A DNA stretch of 64,000 nt from DATLSM01 sp049585815 (GCA_049585815.1 JBAVAR010000135.1:1-64000), one strand, 5' to 3'; counted from the stretch's first letter, positions 8,563 to 18,808 are shown. Notes: generated by a model from the sequence alone, not told the origin. Numbers and translations are program-made.

Positions 8563-9033
8563 TCAGGCAGCTGAGGGTTCGGCCAGGGCGGCGAGCACCA
8601 CGTCGTCGTGGGTCTTCGGCGAAACCTTGGGGAAGACCCTTGCGATGTTGCCCTCGGGGTCGATGAGGAATGTCGCCCGCTGCACGCCCATGTACTTCTT
8701 GCCGTACATCGACCTCTCGCCCCAGACGCCGTATGCGTCGGCGACCGCGTGGTCGGCATCGGCCAACAGCATGAAGTCAAGGTCGAATTTGTCGGCAAAC
8801 CTCCTCAGGTCCTCGACCGTGTCGGGGGAGACGCCGAGTACGTGGGCGCCGGCCTCTCGGTACTCGGCGCTGCGATCGCGGACGCCGCAGGCCTGGATCG
8901 TGCAGCCGGGGGTGTCGGCGCGGGGATAAAAATAAAGGACAATCCTCTGACCCCTGAGGCCGGAGAGCTTGACGCTGTTCCCGTTCTGGTCAGACAGCTC
9001 GAAGTCGGGTGCCGTGTCGCCTGCCTGAAGCAT
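8563..9033 (-). CDS. bcp: thioredoxin-dependent thiol peroxidase (peroxiredoxin Bcp/PrxQ)
   Basis: Reduces hydroperoxides with thioredoxin as electron donor. The 156-residue protein has the peroxidatic Cys44 in YPRADTPGCTIQACGVRD and a second Cys49 five residues later, the PrxQ/Bcp pattern that forms an intramolecular disulfide. Length is normal. It faces the antiporter gene tail to tail with 16 nt between. TAGCCT sits 8 nt before the ATG and there is no ribosome site, so it is probably leaderless. Confidence 0.93.
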   Translation of the reverse strand: MLQAGDTAPDFELSDQNGNSVKLSGLRGQRIVLYFYPRADTPGCTIQACGVRDRSAEYREAGAHVLGVSPDTVEDLRRFADKFDLDFMLLADADHAVADAYGVWGERSMYGKKYMGVQRATFLIDPEGNIARVFPKVSPKTHDDVVLAALAEPSAA

Positions 9034-9041
9034 CGTCTCGG

Positions 9042-9047
9042 AGGCTA
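9042..9047 (-). promoter_or_regulatory. -10 box of bcp, leaderless spacing
   Basis: TAGCCT on the minus strand, 8 nt before the ATG at 9033. Confidence 0.5.
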
Positions 9048-9212
9048 GCTGACTGACCCGCCCACATACCTTGTGAACGCCTGAAGGCGATCCGGGCCCT
9101 GCCAGAAGCTCGGGGTGTCTGACGCCTTGAGCAAGCAGTACCCGGCTGAGGGTTCAGGGTCGCTGCTCGCGGACCGGCGGAAAGGCTGGCGCCGCGCCTC
9201 CCCTGGCGACAA

Positions 9213-9551
9213 TCAGTCGTCTCGGCCCGGGTCCTGGCCGTCCTCGTCCTCGTCTAGCTCCTCGTCGCCCTGCTCGAGGGCGGTTTCTGAGACAGAGCCG
9301 GCCGAGCCCGGGTGGTAGTGCGTCTGGAAGGCCTCCATCAGGCGATCGCGATGGTCTTCGTCGACCGGAACCTCGTCTGAGACCTTCACCCACTCGGCTC
9401 CCTCGTAGGCCTCCATGTTGAAGACCTCTTGGTCAAGCGAGGTGGAGTCGTCGACCACAACCAGGACCTCGGTCTGTGGGTTGAAGTAGGTCCCGGGCTG
9501 AAGTAGCAGCTCCTCGACCTCAAAAAGGGCTTCCTTCGCTCGCTCGGCCAT
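9213..9551 (-). CDS. small acidic protein of unknown function
   Basis: I do not recognise this 112-residue protein. The first 80 residues look folded (ALFEVEELLLQPGTYFNPQT, then DDSTSLDQEVF), and the tail is almost wholly Asp/Glu. An ATG 18 nt upstream at 9569 is possible, but TAGGAT lies 7 nt before the ATG at 9551, matching the leaderless pattern seen at other genes here, so I prefer 9551. The gene stands alone. The 179 nt between it and bcp hold nothing I can name. Confidence 0.65.
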   Translation of the reverse strand: MAERAKEALFEVEELLLQPGTYFNPQTEVLVVVDDSTSLDQEVFNMEAYEGAEWVKVSDEVPVDEDHRDRLMEAFQTHYHPGSAGSVSETALEQGDEELDEDEDGQDPGRDD

Positions 9552-9630
9552 CCCCCCGATCCTATCCATCCGCTCCGGCGAGCGGAAAGACGCTCCCGGT
9601 TCGTCCTCATTCGCTAGTCTTGGTCGGTGG

Positions 9631-9646
9631 TTGACTGATCAGTCAA
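9631..9646. promoter_or_regulatory. perfect 16-bp palindrome, probable TetR-type operator
   Basis: TTGACTGATCAGTCAA is an exact palindrome located 38 nt upstream of the acyl-CoA dehydrogenase start and overlaps a TTGACT that could act as a -35 box. Size and symmetry fit a TetR-family repressor of fatty-acid degradation. No tetR gene lies in the window. Confidence 0.6.
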
Positions 9647-9683
9647 TCGGCATCTTCCGCCCCGAGAAAAGGAGCCTCGAGCA

Positions 9684-10922
9684 GTGGTTGACTTCACCCT
9701 GACCGACGAGCAGAAGGACCTGCGCGAGTTGGCCCACAGCTTCGCCGAGAAAGAGATCCGCAGGGTCGCCTGGGAGTACGACAAGGACGGCACCTGGCCC
9801 CAGGACATCATCGAGAAGGCCTGGGAGGTGGGGCTGATGAACACCCACATCCCCGAGGCCTACGGGGGTCCCGGCCTCGACTACCTTTCCGGCTGTCTGA
9901 TCGAGGAGGAGATGGGCTGGGGATGCTCGGGCATCGGCACCTCGCTGATGGCAAACGGGCTGGCATCCGCGCCGATCACCCTCGGTGGCTCTGAGGAGAC
10001 CAAGAAGAAGTACCTCGGGATGCTCTGCGAGGAGCCGAAGCTGGCGTCCTTCTGCCTGACCGAGCCCGACGCGGGCTCCGACGTTTCCGGGATGAAGACC
10101 CGGGCGGTGAGGAAGGGTGACAAGTACGTGATCAGCGGTTCCAAGTGCTTCATCACCAACGGCACCTACGCCGACTATTTCACCGTGTATGCCAAGACCG
10201 ACCCCGAGGCCGGCCACCGGGGAATCAGCGCCTTCGTCGTCGACGCCGACCTCCCCGGGGTCAGCGTCGACAAGAAGGAGGACAAGATGGGCCAGCGGGC
10301 CTCTAACACCGCGACCATCTCCTTCGACGAAGTCGAGATCCCGGCCGAGAACATGCTCGGCGAGGAAAACAAGGGATTCAAACTGGCGATGATGACGCTT
10401 GACCGAACCCGCCCCGGCGTCTCGGCGATGGCCGTCGGCATTGGCCGCGCCGCCACCGAGTTCGCCACCGATTACTCCAAAGAAAGGGTTCAGTTCGGGG
10501 TTCCGATCGCCATGCACCAGGCGATCCAGTTCATGATCGCCGACATGGCGACCAAGGTTGAGGCCGGCCGCCTCCTGGTCTGGAACTCGGCGGTTCTGCT
10601 CGACCAGGGCGTCCGCAACAGCAAGGTCTCATCGATGGCCAAGCGTTTCGCCGCGGACTCGGCGATGGAGATCACCGTCGACGCCGTCCAGGTTTACGGC
10701 GGCTACGGATTCATCAAGGAGTACCCGGTCGAGAAACTGATGCGCGACGCGAAGATCATGCAGCTCTACGAGGGCACCAGCCAGATCCAACGCCTGGTGA
10801 TCGCCAAAGAAGTGCTGTTGCCGCGCACCGTCGATGAGTCCACGCCCGAGGCTCAGGCCGCGGCCAAGCAGGCAAGTGAGGCCGAGGCCAGCCAGGCTGA
10901 GCAGGCAGCCGCTACTGTCTGA
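9684..10922 (+). CDS. acyl-CoA dehydrogenase
   Basis: FAD enzyme that makes the trans-2-enoyl-CoA in beta-oxidation or amino-acid breakdown. The 412-residue protein shows the three ACAD parts: N-terminal helices, a beta domain with FCLTEPDAGSDVSGMKT, and a C-terminal helical domain with VQFGVPIAMHQAIQFMIADM and the FAD motif DAVQVYGGYGFIKEYPVEKL. The active-site Glu is in MQLYEGTSQIQR. The last 25 residues are an Ala/Glu tail. Start is GTG with AAAAGGAG at 9667-9674. The DUF2252 gene follows after 3 nt. Confidence 0.95.
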   Translation: MVDFTLTDEQKDLRELAHSFAEKEIRRVAWEYDKDGTWPQDIIEKAWEVGLMNTHIPEAYGGPGLDYLSGCLIEEEMGWGCSGIGTSLMANGLASAPITLGGSEETKKKYLGMLCEEPKLASFCLTEPDAGSDVSGMKTRAVRKGDKYVISGSKCFITNGTYADYFTVYAKTDPEAGHRGISAFVVDADLPGVSVDKKEDKMGQRASNTATISFDEVEIPAENMLGEENKGFKLAMMTLDRTRPGVSAMAVGIGRAATEFATDYSKERVQFGVPIAMHQAIQFMIADMATKVEAGRLLVWNSAVLLDQGVRNSKVSSMAKRFAADSAMEITVDAVQVYGGYGFIKEYPVEKLMRDAKIMQLYEGTSQIQRLVIAKEVLLPRTVDESTPEAQAAAKQASEAEASQAEQAAATV

Positions 10923-10925
10923 GCG

Positions 10926-12317
10926 ATGAACCTCTCCGAGCGCGCCGCTGCCGGAAAGGCGGCGCGCTCTCAGGTCCCCCGCTCCGCCCACGCGGCGTGG
11001 GAGCCGCCGGGCGACCGGGCCGACCCAATCGAGATCCTCGAAGCCCAGGCCAGCTCTCGCGTTCCCGAGCTTGTCCCGATCCGCTACGGGCGGATGGCCG
11101 TATCTCCCTTCACCTTCTTCCGCGGCGCCGCCGCGGTGATGGCGGCGGACCTCGCCACGACCAAAGTCTCGGGCCTGCGGGTGCAGGTCTGCGGCGACGC
11201 GCACCTGAGTAACTTCGGCACCTTCGGCGCGCCCGATCGCCGCCTCCTCTTTGACCTCAATGATTTCGACGAGAGCCTTCCCGGGCCCTGGGAGTGGGAC
11301 GTCAAGCGCCTCGCTGCAAGCTTCGCCATCGCCGCCCGCGAAAACGGCTTCAAGGCCAAGCAGCGACGCGAGGTCCTGCTGACCGCGGTCAGCAGCTACC
11401 GCGAAGCGATGCGGGGCTTTGCCTCGCTCAATGACCTCGAAGTCTGGTATGCGCGGCTCGACGTCGACGCCTTGCTGGGGAACCTCAGAGCCGAGTCCAA
11501 GCAGCTCGCGGCCCGAAAGACGGTGAAGCGCGCCGAGCGAAGCCTCGCCAAGGCGCGGTCCAAGGACAACATGCGCGCCTTTGACAAGCTCACTCACACC
11601 GTCGACGGAGAGCTGCGGATCGTCAGCGATCCGCCGTTGATTGTGCCGATCGAGGAGCTCTTGCCGGCGGGAGAGAGCCGCGACTTCCAGGAGACGATGT
11701 CCGGTCTGGTCGCGGCCTACCGCTCCACGCTGCAGGGGGATCGCCAGCACCTCTTCGACGGCTACCGGTTCCGTCACCTGGCGCGCAAGGTCGTCGGGGT
11801 GGGCAGCGTCGGAACACGGGCCTGGGTGATTCTGCTCACCGGCGCCGATGACAGCGACCCGCTCTTCCTGCAGGCCAAGGAGGCGGAGGCCTCGGTGCTG
11901 GAGCCCTACGCCGGCAGCAGCCGGTTCAAGAGCCATGGCCGGCGGGTTGTCGAAGGACAGCGGCTGATGCAGGCTGCCAGCGACATCTTCCTCGGCTGGT
12001 GTCCGGCAGTCGGCTTCGACGGGCGCGACCGCGACTTCTACCTGCGCCAGCTCTGGGACTGGAAGGGCTCAGCGGACGTCGAAGCGATGGACCCGGAGGC
12101 GATGGACATCTACGCTCGGATGTGCGGCTGGACGCTGGCCCGCGCCCACGCCCGCTCCGGCGACCGGCTAGCGCTTGCCGGATACCTCGGTGCCAGTGAT
12201 GTCTTCGACCGGGCGATCGCCGAGTTCTCAGAGCTCTACGCCGATCAGAGCGAGCGCGACCACGCTGCACTCGTGGCGGCGATCGAATCTGGGCGCCTAG
12301 CAGCAGAGAACGCCTGA
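10926..12317 (+). CDS. DUF2252 domain protein
   Basis: Conserved protein of 463 residues, unknown function, common in actinobacteria. The family's hallmark segments are present: RVPELVPIRYGRMAVSPFTF, then VCGDAHLSNFGTF and LFDLNDFDESLPGPWEWDVK, which resemble the phosphate-binding and catalytic loops of aminoglycoside-kinase-like folds (GDxHxxN, then DxxD). A kinase-like activity is therefore possible but unproven. It is tightly packed between the acyl-CoA dehydrogenase (3 nt) and an MFS gene (2 nt), so the three are probably one operon. Confidence 0.9.
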   Translation: MNLSERAAAGKAARSQVPRSAHAAWEPPGDRADPIEILEAQASSRVPELVPIRYGRMAVSPFTFFRGAAAVMAADLATTKVSGLRVQVCGDAHLSNFGTFGAPDRRLLFDLNDFDESLPGPWEWDVKRLAASFAIAARENGFKAKQRREVLLTAVSSYREAMRGFASLNDLEVWYARLDVDALLGNLRAESKQLAARKTVKRAERSLAKARSKDNMRAFDKLTHTVDGELRIVSDPPLIVPIEELLPAGESRDFQETMSGLVAAYRSTLQGDRQHLFDGYRFRHLARKVVGVGSVGTRAWVILLTGADDSDPLFLQAKEAEASVLEPYAGSSRFKSHGRRVVEGQRLMQAASDIFLGWCPAVGFDGRDRDFYLRQLWDWKGSADVEAMDPEAMDIYARMCGWTLARAHARSGDRLALAGYLGASDVFDRAIAEFSELYADQSERDHAALVAAIESGRLAAENA

Positions 12318-12319
12318 GC

Positions 12320-13939
12320 GTGGGGCGCAGGGCGGGCGCAGGTGCCGCTTCTCTGATCCTGATGACGCTGTGCGCGGGGCAGTTCCTGATGATGCTCGAC
12401 AGCTCGGTGATGAACGTCTCGATCGCCACCGTCGCCAAGGACGTCGGCACGACCGTGACCGGGATTCAGACCGCGATAACCCTCTACACCCTGGTGATGG
12501 CCGCCTTCATGATCACCGGCGGCAAGATCGGCCAGATTATCGGCCGCAAACGCGGCTTCATGATCGGCTGTGTGATCTACGGCTGCGGCTCCCTCACCAC
12601 CGCGCTGGCGCCGAACCTGACCGTGCTGTTGATCGGCTGGTCGGGTCTGGAGGGTCTCGGAGCGGCGCTGATTCTGCCGGCGATCGTCGCCCTCGTCGCC
12701 TCCAACTTCGGTCGTGGGGAACGGCCCCGCGCCTACGGTCTGGTCACTGCCGCGGCGGCTATCGCGGTGGCGGTCGGACCGATCGTCGGCGGTCTCTTCA
12801 CCACCTACCTCTCCTGGCGCTACGTCTTTGCTGGCGAGGTCCTGATCGTGGTGGCGATCCTCGCCCTCGCCCGTCGGATCGATGCCGGCGAGCCGGAGCG
12901 CAAGGTGCGGCTCGATCTGGTCGGGACCGGCCTCTCCGCCCTCGGCCTGGCGCTGGTCGTCCTCGGCATCCTCCGCTCCGGGACCTGGGGGCTGGTCAAA
13001 GCCAAGCCCGATGCGCCGCAGTGGATCGGGCTCTCGCCGGTTGTCTGGCTGATCCTCGGAGGAGCGTTGGTCCTCTGGCTGTTCGTCGCCTGGGAGAGCC
13101 GGCTCGTGGCTCGCGGGGGTGAGCCGTTGGTCGACCCGTCGATCCTGCGGGTCCCGGTCCTGCGCGGCGGCCTCACCTCCTTCTTTTTCCAGTACTTCCT
13201 GCAGGGCGGGCTCTTCTTCGCGGTGCCGCTCTTCCTCTCGATCGCGCTCGGGCTCTCGGCGATCGAAACCGGCGTACGCATACTGCCGCTCTCCTTCACC
13301 CTGATCCTGGCCGCCGCCGGGATCCCAAAGCTCTTCCCCGATGTCTCCCCCCGCCGCGTGGTGCGGCTCGGCTTCCTGGCGATGTTCGCCGGGCTGGCGG
13401 TGATGGTCGCCGCGCTCGACGCCGGCGCCGGACCCGAGGTCGTGACCTGGCCAATGCTGCTCGCTGGCCTTGGCATCGGTGCGCTCGCCTCTCAGCTGGG
13501 CAGCGTCACCGTCTCCTCTCTCCCAGACGAGCAGAGCGGCGAGGTCGGCGGCCTGCAGAACACGATCACGAACCTCGGCATCTCGGTCGGCACGGCACTG
13601 ACCGGCGCGATCGTCATCGCCGCCCTCAGCTCGTCCTTCCTAACCGGGGTGCAGGAAAACCCCGCGGTGCCGGCCTCGATCAAGACCAGGGCGACGACCG
13701 AGCTCTCCGGTGGAGTCCCCTTTGTCTCCGATAAGGAACTGGAATCTTCGCTCAAGGAGGCGCATGTGCCGCCTCATGCCAGCGAAGCGATCGTCGAAGA
13801 GAACGAAACCGCGAGGCTCGACGGCCTGCGCGCGGCGCTATCAGTGCTCGCCCTGCTCGCCCTGGTCGGGCTCTTCTTCACCGGCAGGATCCCGACCAGG
13901 CAGCCGGGCGCGCCGGAGCCGGCAGCGCTCAGCGGCTGA
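12320..13939 (+). CDS. MFS transporter, DHA2 (EmrB/QacA) family
   Basis: Proton-driven drug or metabolite exporter of 539 residues with about 14 membrane segments, the DHA2 count. The N-terminal motif [20 protein letters not shown] (motif D1) and the loop [14 protein letters not shown] (motif A, between helices 2 and 3) are clear. An extracytoplasmic loop near residues 450-490 precedes the last helix. GTG start two nt after the DUF2252 stop. Substrate not predictable. Its last 11 nt overlap the convergent typA gene. Confidence 0.92.
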   Translation: MGRRAGAGAASLILMTLCAGQFLMMLDSSVMNVSIATVAKDVGTTVTGIQTAITLYTLVMAAFMITGGKIGQIIGRKRGFMIGCVIYGCGSLTTALAPNLTVLLIGWSGLEGLGAALILPAIVALVASNFGRGERPRAYGLVTAAAAIAVAVGPIVGGLFTTYLSWRYVFAGEVLIVVAILALARRIDAGEPERKVRLDLVGTGLSALGLALVVLGILRSGTWGLVKAKPDAPQWIGLSPVVWLILGGALVLWLFVAWESRLVARGGEPLVDPSILRVPVLRGGLTSFFFQYFLQGGLFFAVPLFLSIALGLSAIETGVRILPLSFTLILAAAGIPKLFPDVSPRRVVRLGFLAMFAGLAVMVAALDAGAGPEVVTWPMLLAGLGIGALASQLGSVTVSSLPDEQSGEVGGLQNTITNLGISVGTALTGAIVIAALSSSFLTGVQENPAVPASIKTRATTELSGGVPFVSDKELESSLKEAHVPPHASEAIVEENETARLDGLRAALSVLALLALVGLFFTGRIPTRQPGAPEPAALSG

Positions 13940-15773
13940 CTGCGCGGGGGCGTGAGGGATTCTGGCGGGCGGCCTTCTGGCGCTGGGTTTTGTCGAGGAT
14001 TACCTTGCGCAGTCGGACCGACTCGGGCGTGATTTCGACGCACTCGTCCTCCCGCAGGAACTCCAGCGCCGCTTCCAGCGAAAGCCGGGTGGGGGGCTCG
14101 AGTCGCTCCAGCACGTCGGCGCTCGCGGCACGGATGTTGGTCTGGTGCTTCTCCTTGACCGCGTTTACATCGAGGTCATCGGCGCGAGAGTTCTCGCCGA
14201 CGATCATCCCCTCATAGACCTCCTCGCCGGGGCCGACGAAGAGCGTGCCGCGCTCCTGCAGGTTGGCCAGCGAGTAGGAGGCGGTCCTGCCGCGACGGTC
14301 GGCGACGATCGAGCCGCTGGGCCGCGTGCGCAGCTCGCCCGCCCAGCGCTCCCAGCGGTCGAAGACGTGGTGCAGGATGCCGGTGCCGCGGGTCTCGGTG
14401 AGGAACTCGGTGCGGAACCCGATCAGGCCGCGGGCGGGCACCAGGTATTCCATTCGCACCCAGCCGGTGGAGTGGTTGACCATCTGCTCGAGCCGTCCCC
14501 TGCGAGAGGCGAGGAGCTGGGTGACGGCGCCGACGTGCTCCTCAGGGACGTCGATCGAAAGCCGCTCGACCGGCTCGTGGACCTTTTCGTCGATTTCACG
14601 GGTCACTACGCGCGGCTGCCCTGCGGTCAGCTCAAAGCCCTCGCGTCGCATCAGCTCCAGCAGGACGACGAGTTGCAGCTCGCCGCGACCTTGCACCTCC
14701 CAGGCATCGGGGCGCTCGGTATCGCGGACCCGGATCGAGACATTGCCAACCAGCTCGGCATCGAGGCGGTCGCGGACCTGGCGCGCGGTCAGCTTGCTGC
14801 CCTCCTGGCCGGCGAGTGGTGAGGTGTTGATCCCGACCACGATCGAGAGCGAGGGCTCATCGACGGTGATCACCGGCAGCGGGCGAGGGTCCTCAGGGTC
14901 GGCCAGGGTCTCGCCGATCGTCACCTCGTCGAGACCGGCGACAGCGATGATCTCGCCCGGGCCGGCCTCCTCCGCGGGGACGCGGTCCAGGGCCTCGGTC
15001 ACGTACAGCTCCGAGACGCTGGCCCGCTGGATCGAGCCATCGGCCCGACACCAGGCGATCTGCTGCCCGGAGCGGATCGTCCCGTTGCGGACCCGGCAGA
15101 GCGCGAGTCGACCGACATAGGGGGAGGCGTCGAGGTTGGTGACGTGCGCCTGCAGCGGTGCTTCGGGGTCAAACTCCGGTGCGGGAATCTTCTCCAGCAT
15201 CAGGTCGAGGAGGGGGGAGAGGTCGGTCCCCTCGACTCCCTCCTGCGGCGAAGCCCAACCCGCTTTTGCGTTGGTGTAGACGATCGGGAAGTCGATCTGC
15301 TCTGAGTCGGCATCGAGGTCGATGAACAGCTCATAGGCCTCCTCGACGACCTCGGCGATTCGGGCGTCGGGCCGATCGACCTTATTGACGACCAGGATCA
15401 CCGGCAGCTTCGCCTCCAGCGCCTTGCGCAGCACGAAGCGGGTCTGCGGCAGAGGCCCCTCGGAGGCGTCGACCAAAAGCAGCACTCCATCGACCATGGT
15501 CAGGCCGCGCTCGACCTCACCGCCGAAGTCGGCGTGGCCGGGGGTGTCGACGATGTTGAGCTTGACGCCCCCGTAGTGGACCGCGGTGTTCTTGGCGAGG
15601 ATCGTGATCCCCTTCTCGCGCTCGAGGTCCATCGAGTCCATCACCCGCTCGGCCACGTCCTGGCCCTTGCGGAAGGCTCCGGACTGCCACAGCATCGCGT
15701 CGACCAGCGTTGTCTTGCCGTGGTCGACGTGGGCGATGATCGCGATATTTCGGAGGTTGTCTCGGCTGGCCAT
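13929..15773 (-). CDS. typA: translational GTPase TypA/BipA
   Basis: Ribosome-associated GTPase of the EF-G class, involved in 50S assembly and stress or cold adaptation. The 614-residue protein has G1 AHVDHGKTT (residues 15-23), G3 [14 protein letters not shown], and G4 NKVDRPDAR, followed by EF-G domain II and the BipA-specific C-terminal domain ([21 protein letters not shown] is a signature). Length is standard. It lies downstream of the cold-shock gene on the same strand, separated by that gene's terminator. Confidence 0.97.
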   Translation of the reverse strand: MASRDNLRNIAIIAHVDHGKTTLVDAMLWQSGAFRKGQDVAERVMDSMDLEREKGITILAKNTAVHYGGVKLNIVDTPGHADFGGEVERGLTMVDGVLLLVDASEGPLPQTRFVLRKALEAKLPVILVVNKVDRPDARIAEVVEEAYELFIDLDADSEQIDFPIVYTNAKAGWASPQEGVEGTDLSPLLDLMLEKIPAPEFDPEAPLQAHVTNLDASPYVGRLALCRVRNGTIRSGQQIAWCRADGSIQRASVSELYVTEALDRVPAEEAGPGEIIAVAGLDEVTIGETLADPEDPRPLPVITVDEPSLSIVVGINTSPLAGQEGSKLTARQVRDRLDAELVGNVSIRVRDTERPDAWEVQGRGELQLVVLLELMRREGFELTAGQPRVVTREIDEKVHEPVERLSIDVPEEHVGAVTQLLASRRGRLEQMVNHSTGWVRMEYLVPARGLIGFRTEFLTETRGTGILHHVFDRWERWAGELRTRPSGSIVADRRGRTASYSLANLQERGTLFVGPGEEVYEGMIVGENSRADDLDVNAVKEKHQTNIRAASADVLERLEPPTRLSLEAALEFLREDECVEITPESVRLRKVILDKTQRQKAARQNPSRPRAVSR

Positions 15774-15816
15774 GGGGACGGGGAGCTTAGGGAACCGGGG
15801 GTCGGGCTCCCGAACG

Positions 15817-15844
15817 ACGAAGCCCGCCTGGCGGCGGGCTTCGT
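15817..15844 (-). terminator. strong hairpin between cold-shock gene and typA
   Basis: A perfect 12-bp inverted repeat (ACGAAGCCCGCC / GGCGGGCTTCGT) with a 4-nt loop, 23 nt past the cold-shock stop codon. No long T-run follows. It probably ends the short cold-shock transcript and separates it from typA. Confidence 0.75.
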
Positions 15845-15866
15845 CACTGCTAAGCGCGATGCGCGC

Positions 15867-16073
15867 CTAGGAGGTCTGCTGAACGCTTGCCGCGGCCGGG
15901 CCCTTGGGCCCTTCCTCGGACTCGTAGGTCACCTTGGCGCCCTCAGCCAGGGACTTGAAGCCCTCGCCGATGATCGCGCTGTGGTGGACGAAGACGTCCT
16001 TAGAGCCATCGTCGGGTGTAATGAACCCGTAGCCCTTGTCGTCGCTGAACCACTTGACAGTTCCAGTGGGCAT
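15867..16073 (-). CDS. cold-shock protein (CspA family)
   Basis: Nucleic-acid chaperone of 68 residues, a single OB-fold cold-shock domain. RNP1 KGYGFITP and RNP2 VFVHHSAI are both present, after the canonical N-terminus MPTGTVKWF. The ATG at 16073 is preceded by GGAGG about 6 nt upstream; an in-frame GTG at 16142 adds a non-homologous leader and is rejected. The gene is monocistronic by its strong terminator. A long untranslated leader, as in other csp genes, is possible given the 207-nt gap. Confidence 0.96.
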   Translation of the reverse strand: MPTGTVKWFSDDKGYGFITPDDGSKDVFVHHSAIIGEGFKSLAEGAKVTYESEEGPKGPAAASVQQTS

Positions 16074-16148
16074 GCATTGCCTCCACTTGATGTGCTGCGA
16101 ACGCGGAGGATGCGGTGAAGCAACGACGCGAGCGCTAGACACGACTTT

Positions 16149-16166
16149 GTCGGATAGAGATCCGAC
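16149..16166. repeat. 7-4-7 inverted repeat upstream of cold-shock gene
   Basis: GTCGGAT-agag-ATCCGAC, exact arms, 76-93 nt before the cold-shock ATG and about 115 nt before the divergent protease gene. It could be an operator or a hairpin in a cold-shock leader. Confidence 0.5.
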
Positions 16167-16243
16167 CGAACGCCGGGACCGTAGCAGGCCGAGGGGAAGA
16201 TCGACCAGCCCGCGTGGCGCTCGTAACGGCGTCCAGCGGTGTT

Positions 16244-16272
16244 TTGGTGATTTAAGAAACGGTCGATAGCTT
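16244..16272 (+). promoter_or_regulatory. promoter of the S8 peptidase gene
   Basis: TTGGTG (16244-16249), 17-bp spacer, TAGCTT (16267-16272), then 8 nt to the ATG. This is a sigma-70-like promoter placed for a leaderless or near-leaderless mRNA. Confidence 0.55.
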
Positions 16273-16280
16273 GGATTGAG

Positions 16281-18797
16281 ATGACTTCGAGGGTGGGATG
16301 GAGCAGGCTGCTGGGCTGGGCGATCGTCGGCGCGCTCGGCGCCGCGGGCGCCTTCACCACAACCGCAGCGGCGATCTCGACCGGGGGCGCGCTATCGCCG
16401 CGGCTGGTCGAGTTGGCAAAGCCATCGGTGCGCTCAAAGCCGCCGGGCAGGCAGGCGGCGATTCTCAGCGTTGCACCGACCGGGCCAGGCAGCCTGCAGC
16501 GCGAAGGGGGACGGGTGCTTGTCAGCGTCCGCTTTGACCATGGTGCGGCGGCGGGTCTTGAAGCACTGCGCGCGGGCGGCGCCCGGATCATCAACGTCAG
16601 CCGCCGTCTGCAGACGGTAACCGTCGCGGCTCCACCCGCGTCACTTCACGCGGTCGCCGGGGTGTCCGGGGTGGGCGCTGTTAGTGAGATCCTGGCCCCG
16701 ATCGTCTACGGAGCCGGCGGCTCGGCCACCGCGTCGTCCTCCTCGACCACCTGCGAAGGGGGATTCGCCGTCTCCGAAGGAGTCGGCCAGCTGCACGTCG
16801 GGGAAGCTCGCCAGGAGTTCGGCCTCAGTGGCGCCGGAGTGACAGTGGGAGCGCTCTCGGACTCATTCGATACAGCGACCAAGGCGATTGAAGGAGGGCC
16901 AATCGCCACCCACGCCGCCGAAGACGAAGCCAGCGGCGACCTGCCGGGCCCCGCCAATCCCTGCACTGGCCAGCAGTCAGCGGTCCGCGTCCTCGAAGAC
17001 CACACGTCCGGCCCAGCTGAAGGGGAATCCACCGACGAGGGGAGGGCGATGTTGCAGACCGTCCACGATGTCGCGCCGGGGTCATCGCTGGCCTTCGCGA
17101 CGGCCTTCCCCAGCGAAGAAGCTTTTGCAAGGAACATCGAACGACTCGCCCTACCGGTATCCGCGGGAGGCGCCGGCGCAAAGGTGATCGCCGACGACGT
17201 CGCCTACTTCGAAGAACCATTCTTCCAGGACGGCCCGGTTGCCGACGCGATCAAGCGGGTGACGGAAGGCGGGGTCGAGTACTTCACCGCGGCGGGGAAT
17301 GACAACCTCTTCGATGCGATGGGCCGAGAAATCGCCTCCTGGGAAGCGCCGCAATTCCGCGACTCGGGAAGCTGTCCGCCGAAACTGATGGTGACCGCCG
17401 AAGCGGGGGATCCGTCGCACTGTATGCAGTTCGGACCTGAACCAGTAGACAACACCTTCGGCATCACGGTCGAAGCGGGCGCCACCCTTACCGTCGACCT
17501 GCAGTGGGCAGAACCCTGGTATGGCGTCCACACCGACCTCGATGAGTTCCTTCTCAACTCCGCGGGGGAACCGATCGTCGAAGGCGGAGAAGCGGTCGGA
17601 AGCTACGGCGACAACATCCAAACCCAAAAGCCGGTCGAGGTGTTCCAGTGGGAAAACAAAGCGCACTCGAGCCGGGAGGTGGGGCTTGCGGTCAACCATT
17701 GCTTTGGCGAACCATGCAACAGCGAAGAAGGGGTCGACCCAGCTTTGATGCCGCGCCTCAAAGTCGCCCTGCTGGAGAACGGCGGTGGAGTCTCTGAGAC
17801 TCAGTATCCGACCTCCTCCGAAGGTGACACGGTGGGACCGACGATCCTCGGCCACAGCGGTGCGGCCGCGGCGATCACGGTCGGAGCCGAGCGCTATGAC
17901 GATAATTCGGACCCCGAGCCCTACTCCTCCCGCGGCCCCATAACCCACTACTTCGACCCGGTATCCGGTACGACGCCGGCCGCCGCGCTGCCCGCCCCTG
18001 AAACGATCCAAAAACCCGACGTCGTCGCCACCGATTGCGCGGTTACCACCTTCTTCGCCTCTTTTGAAGAACCCGTATGGAGGTATTGCGGAACCTCGGC
18101 TGCCGCTCCCCACGCGGCCGGGGTCGCTGCTTTGATGCTGCAGTCCAACCCGTCGCTCACGGTCGCCCAGTCGCGCTCGGCGCTCACCGCCACCGCGCAG
18201 CCGGTGGGGAATTTCGGAGCGAATGCGGTCGGTGCGGGGCTCGTTGACGCACTCGACGCGGTGGCACGGATCGCACTGCCGCCGACGATCACGATAACCG
18301 GGCGGCCAGCGGCGATTGGCCGCAATCGCAGGCCGGCGGTTGAATTCTCCGCAAACCGGCCGGTCGGGTTCTCCTGCTCGCTCGACGGCAGCGCTCCCCA
18401 GGCCTGCTCCTCACCCTTTGTACCGGTGGCACCCCTTTCTAACGGCCACCACACCTTCGAGGCGAGCGGAACAGACATCGCGGGCCGTGTTGGCAGCGCT
18501 TCTGTGTCCTTCACGGTGGACACCAAGCGGCCCCGGACATTCTTTCTCAAACACCCTCACAAGCTGATCCGAACCCATAGGGGGAGGGTGCGGGCCGCCT
18601 TCCGGTTCGGCTCGAGCGAGTCCCATGTCAGCTTCCTCTGCCGGGTTGACCGCGGCGGCTTCCACAGCTGCGGTCCTGGGTTCTCCCGCCGCTTTGCGCC
18701 CGGCCGGCACACGGTTCAGGTCAAGGCCAAAGACGCGGCCGGCAATATCGACCCGACGCCGGCGGTATTCCGCTTCCGCGTGGAGCGGCTCGCCTGA
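16281..18797 (+). CDS. secreted subtilisin-like (S8) serine peptidase with C-terminal beta-sandwich repeats
   Basis: Exported endopeptidase of 838 residues. A signal peptide (hydrophobic stretch residues 10-31) leads. Probable catalytic triad: Asp194 in GALSDSFD, His262 in [11 protein letters not shown], Ser606 in [18 protein letters not shown], with oxyanion Asn340 in TAAGN. The Asp and His contexts differ from classical subtilisin (DTGI, HGT), placing it in a divergent S8 subgroup. Residues 348-520 form a large insertion in the catalytic domain. Residues 668-838 look like two Ig-like repeats, each with a paired Cys (FSCSLDG...[24 protein letters not shown]). Glu is mostly GAA, unlike neighbours. 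Substrate unknown. Confidence 0.9.
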   Translation: MTSRVGWSRLLGWAIVGALGAAGAFTTTAAAISTGGALSPRLVELAKPSVRSKPPGRQAAILSVAPTGPGSLQREGGRVLVSVRFDHGAAAGLEALRAGGARIINVSRRLQTVTVAAPPASLHAVAGVSGVGAVSEILAPIVYGAGGSATASSSSTTCEGGFAVSEGVGQLHVGEARQEFGLSGAGVTVGALSDSFDTATKAIEGGPIATHAAEDEASGDLPGPANPCTGQQSAVRVLEDHTSGPAEGESTDEGRAMLQTVHDVAPGSSLAFATAFPSEEAFARNIERLALPVSAGGAGAKVIADDVAYFEEPFFQDGPVADAIKRVTEGGVEYFTAAGNDNLFDAMGREIASWEAPQFRDSGSCPPKLMVTAEAGDPSHCMQFGPEPVDNTFGITVEAGATLTVDLQWAEPWYGVHTDLDEFLLNSAGEPIVEGGEAVGSYGDNIQTQKPVEVFQWENKAHSSREVGLAVNHCFGEPCNSEEGVDPALMPRLKVALLENGGGVSETQYPTSSEGDTVGPTILGHSGAAAAITVGAERYDDNSDPEPYSSRGPITHYFDPVSGTTPAAALPAPETIQKPDVVATDCAVTTFFASFEEPVWRYCGTSAAAPHAAGVAALMLQSNPSLTVAQSRSALTATAQPVGNFGANAVGAGLVDALDAVARIALPPTITITGRPAAIGRNRRPAVEFSANRPVGFSCSLDGSAPQACSSPFVPVAPLSNGHHTFEASGTDIAGRVGSASVSFTVDTKRPRTFFLKHPHKLIRTHRGRVRAAFRFGSSESHVSFLCRVDRGGFHSCGPGFSRRFAPGRHTVQVKAKDAAGNIDPTPAVFRFRVERLA

Positions 18798-18808
18798 GGC
18801 CGCCGCCG

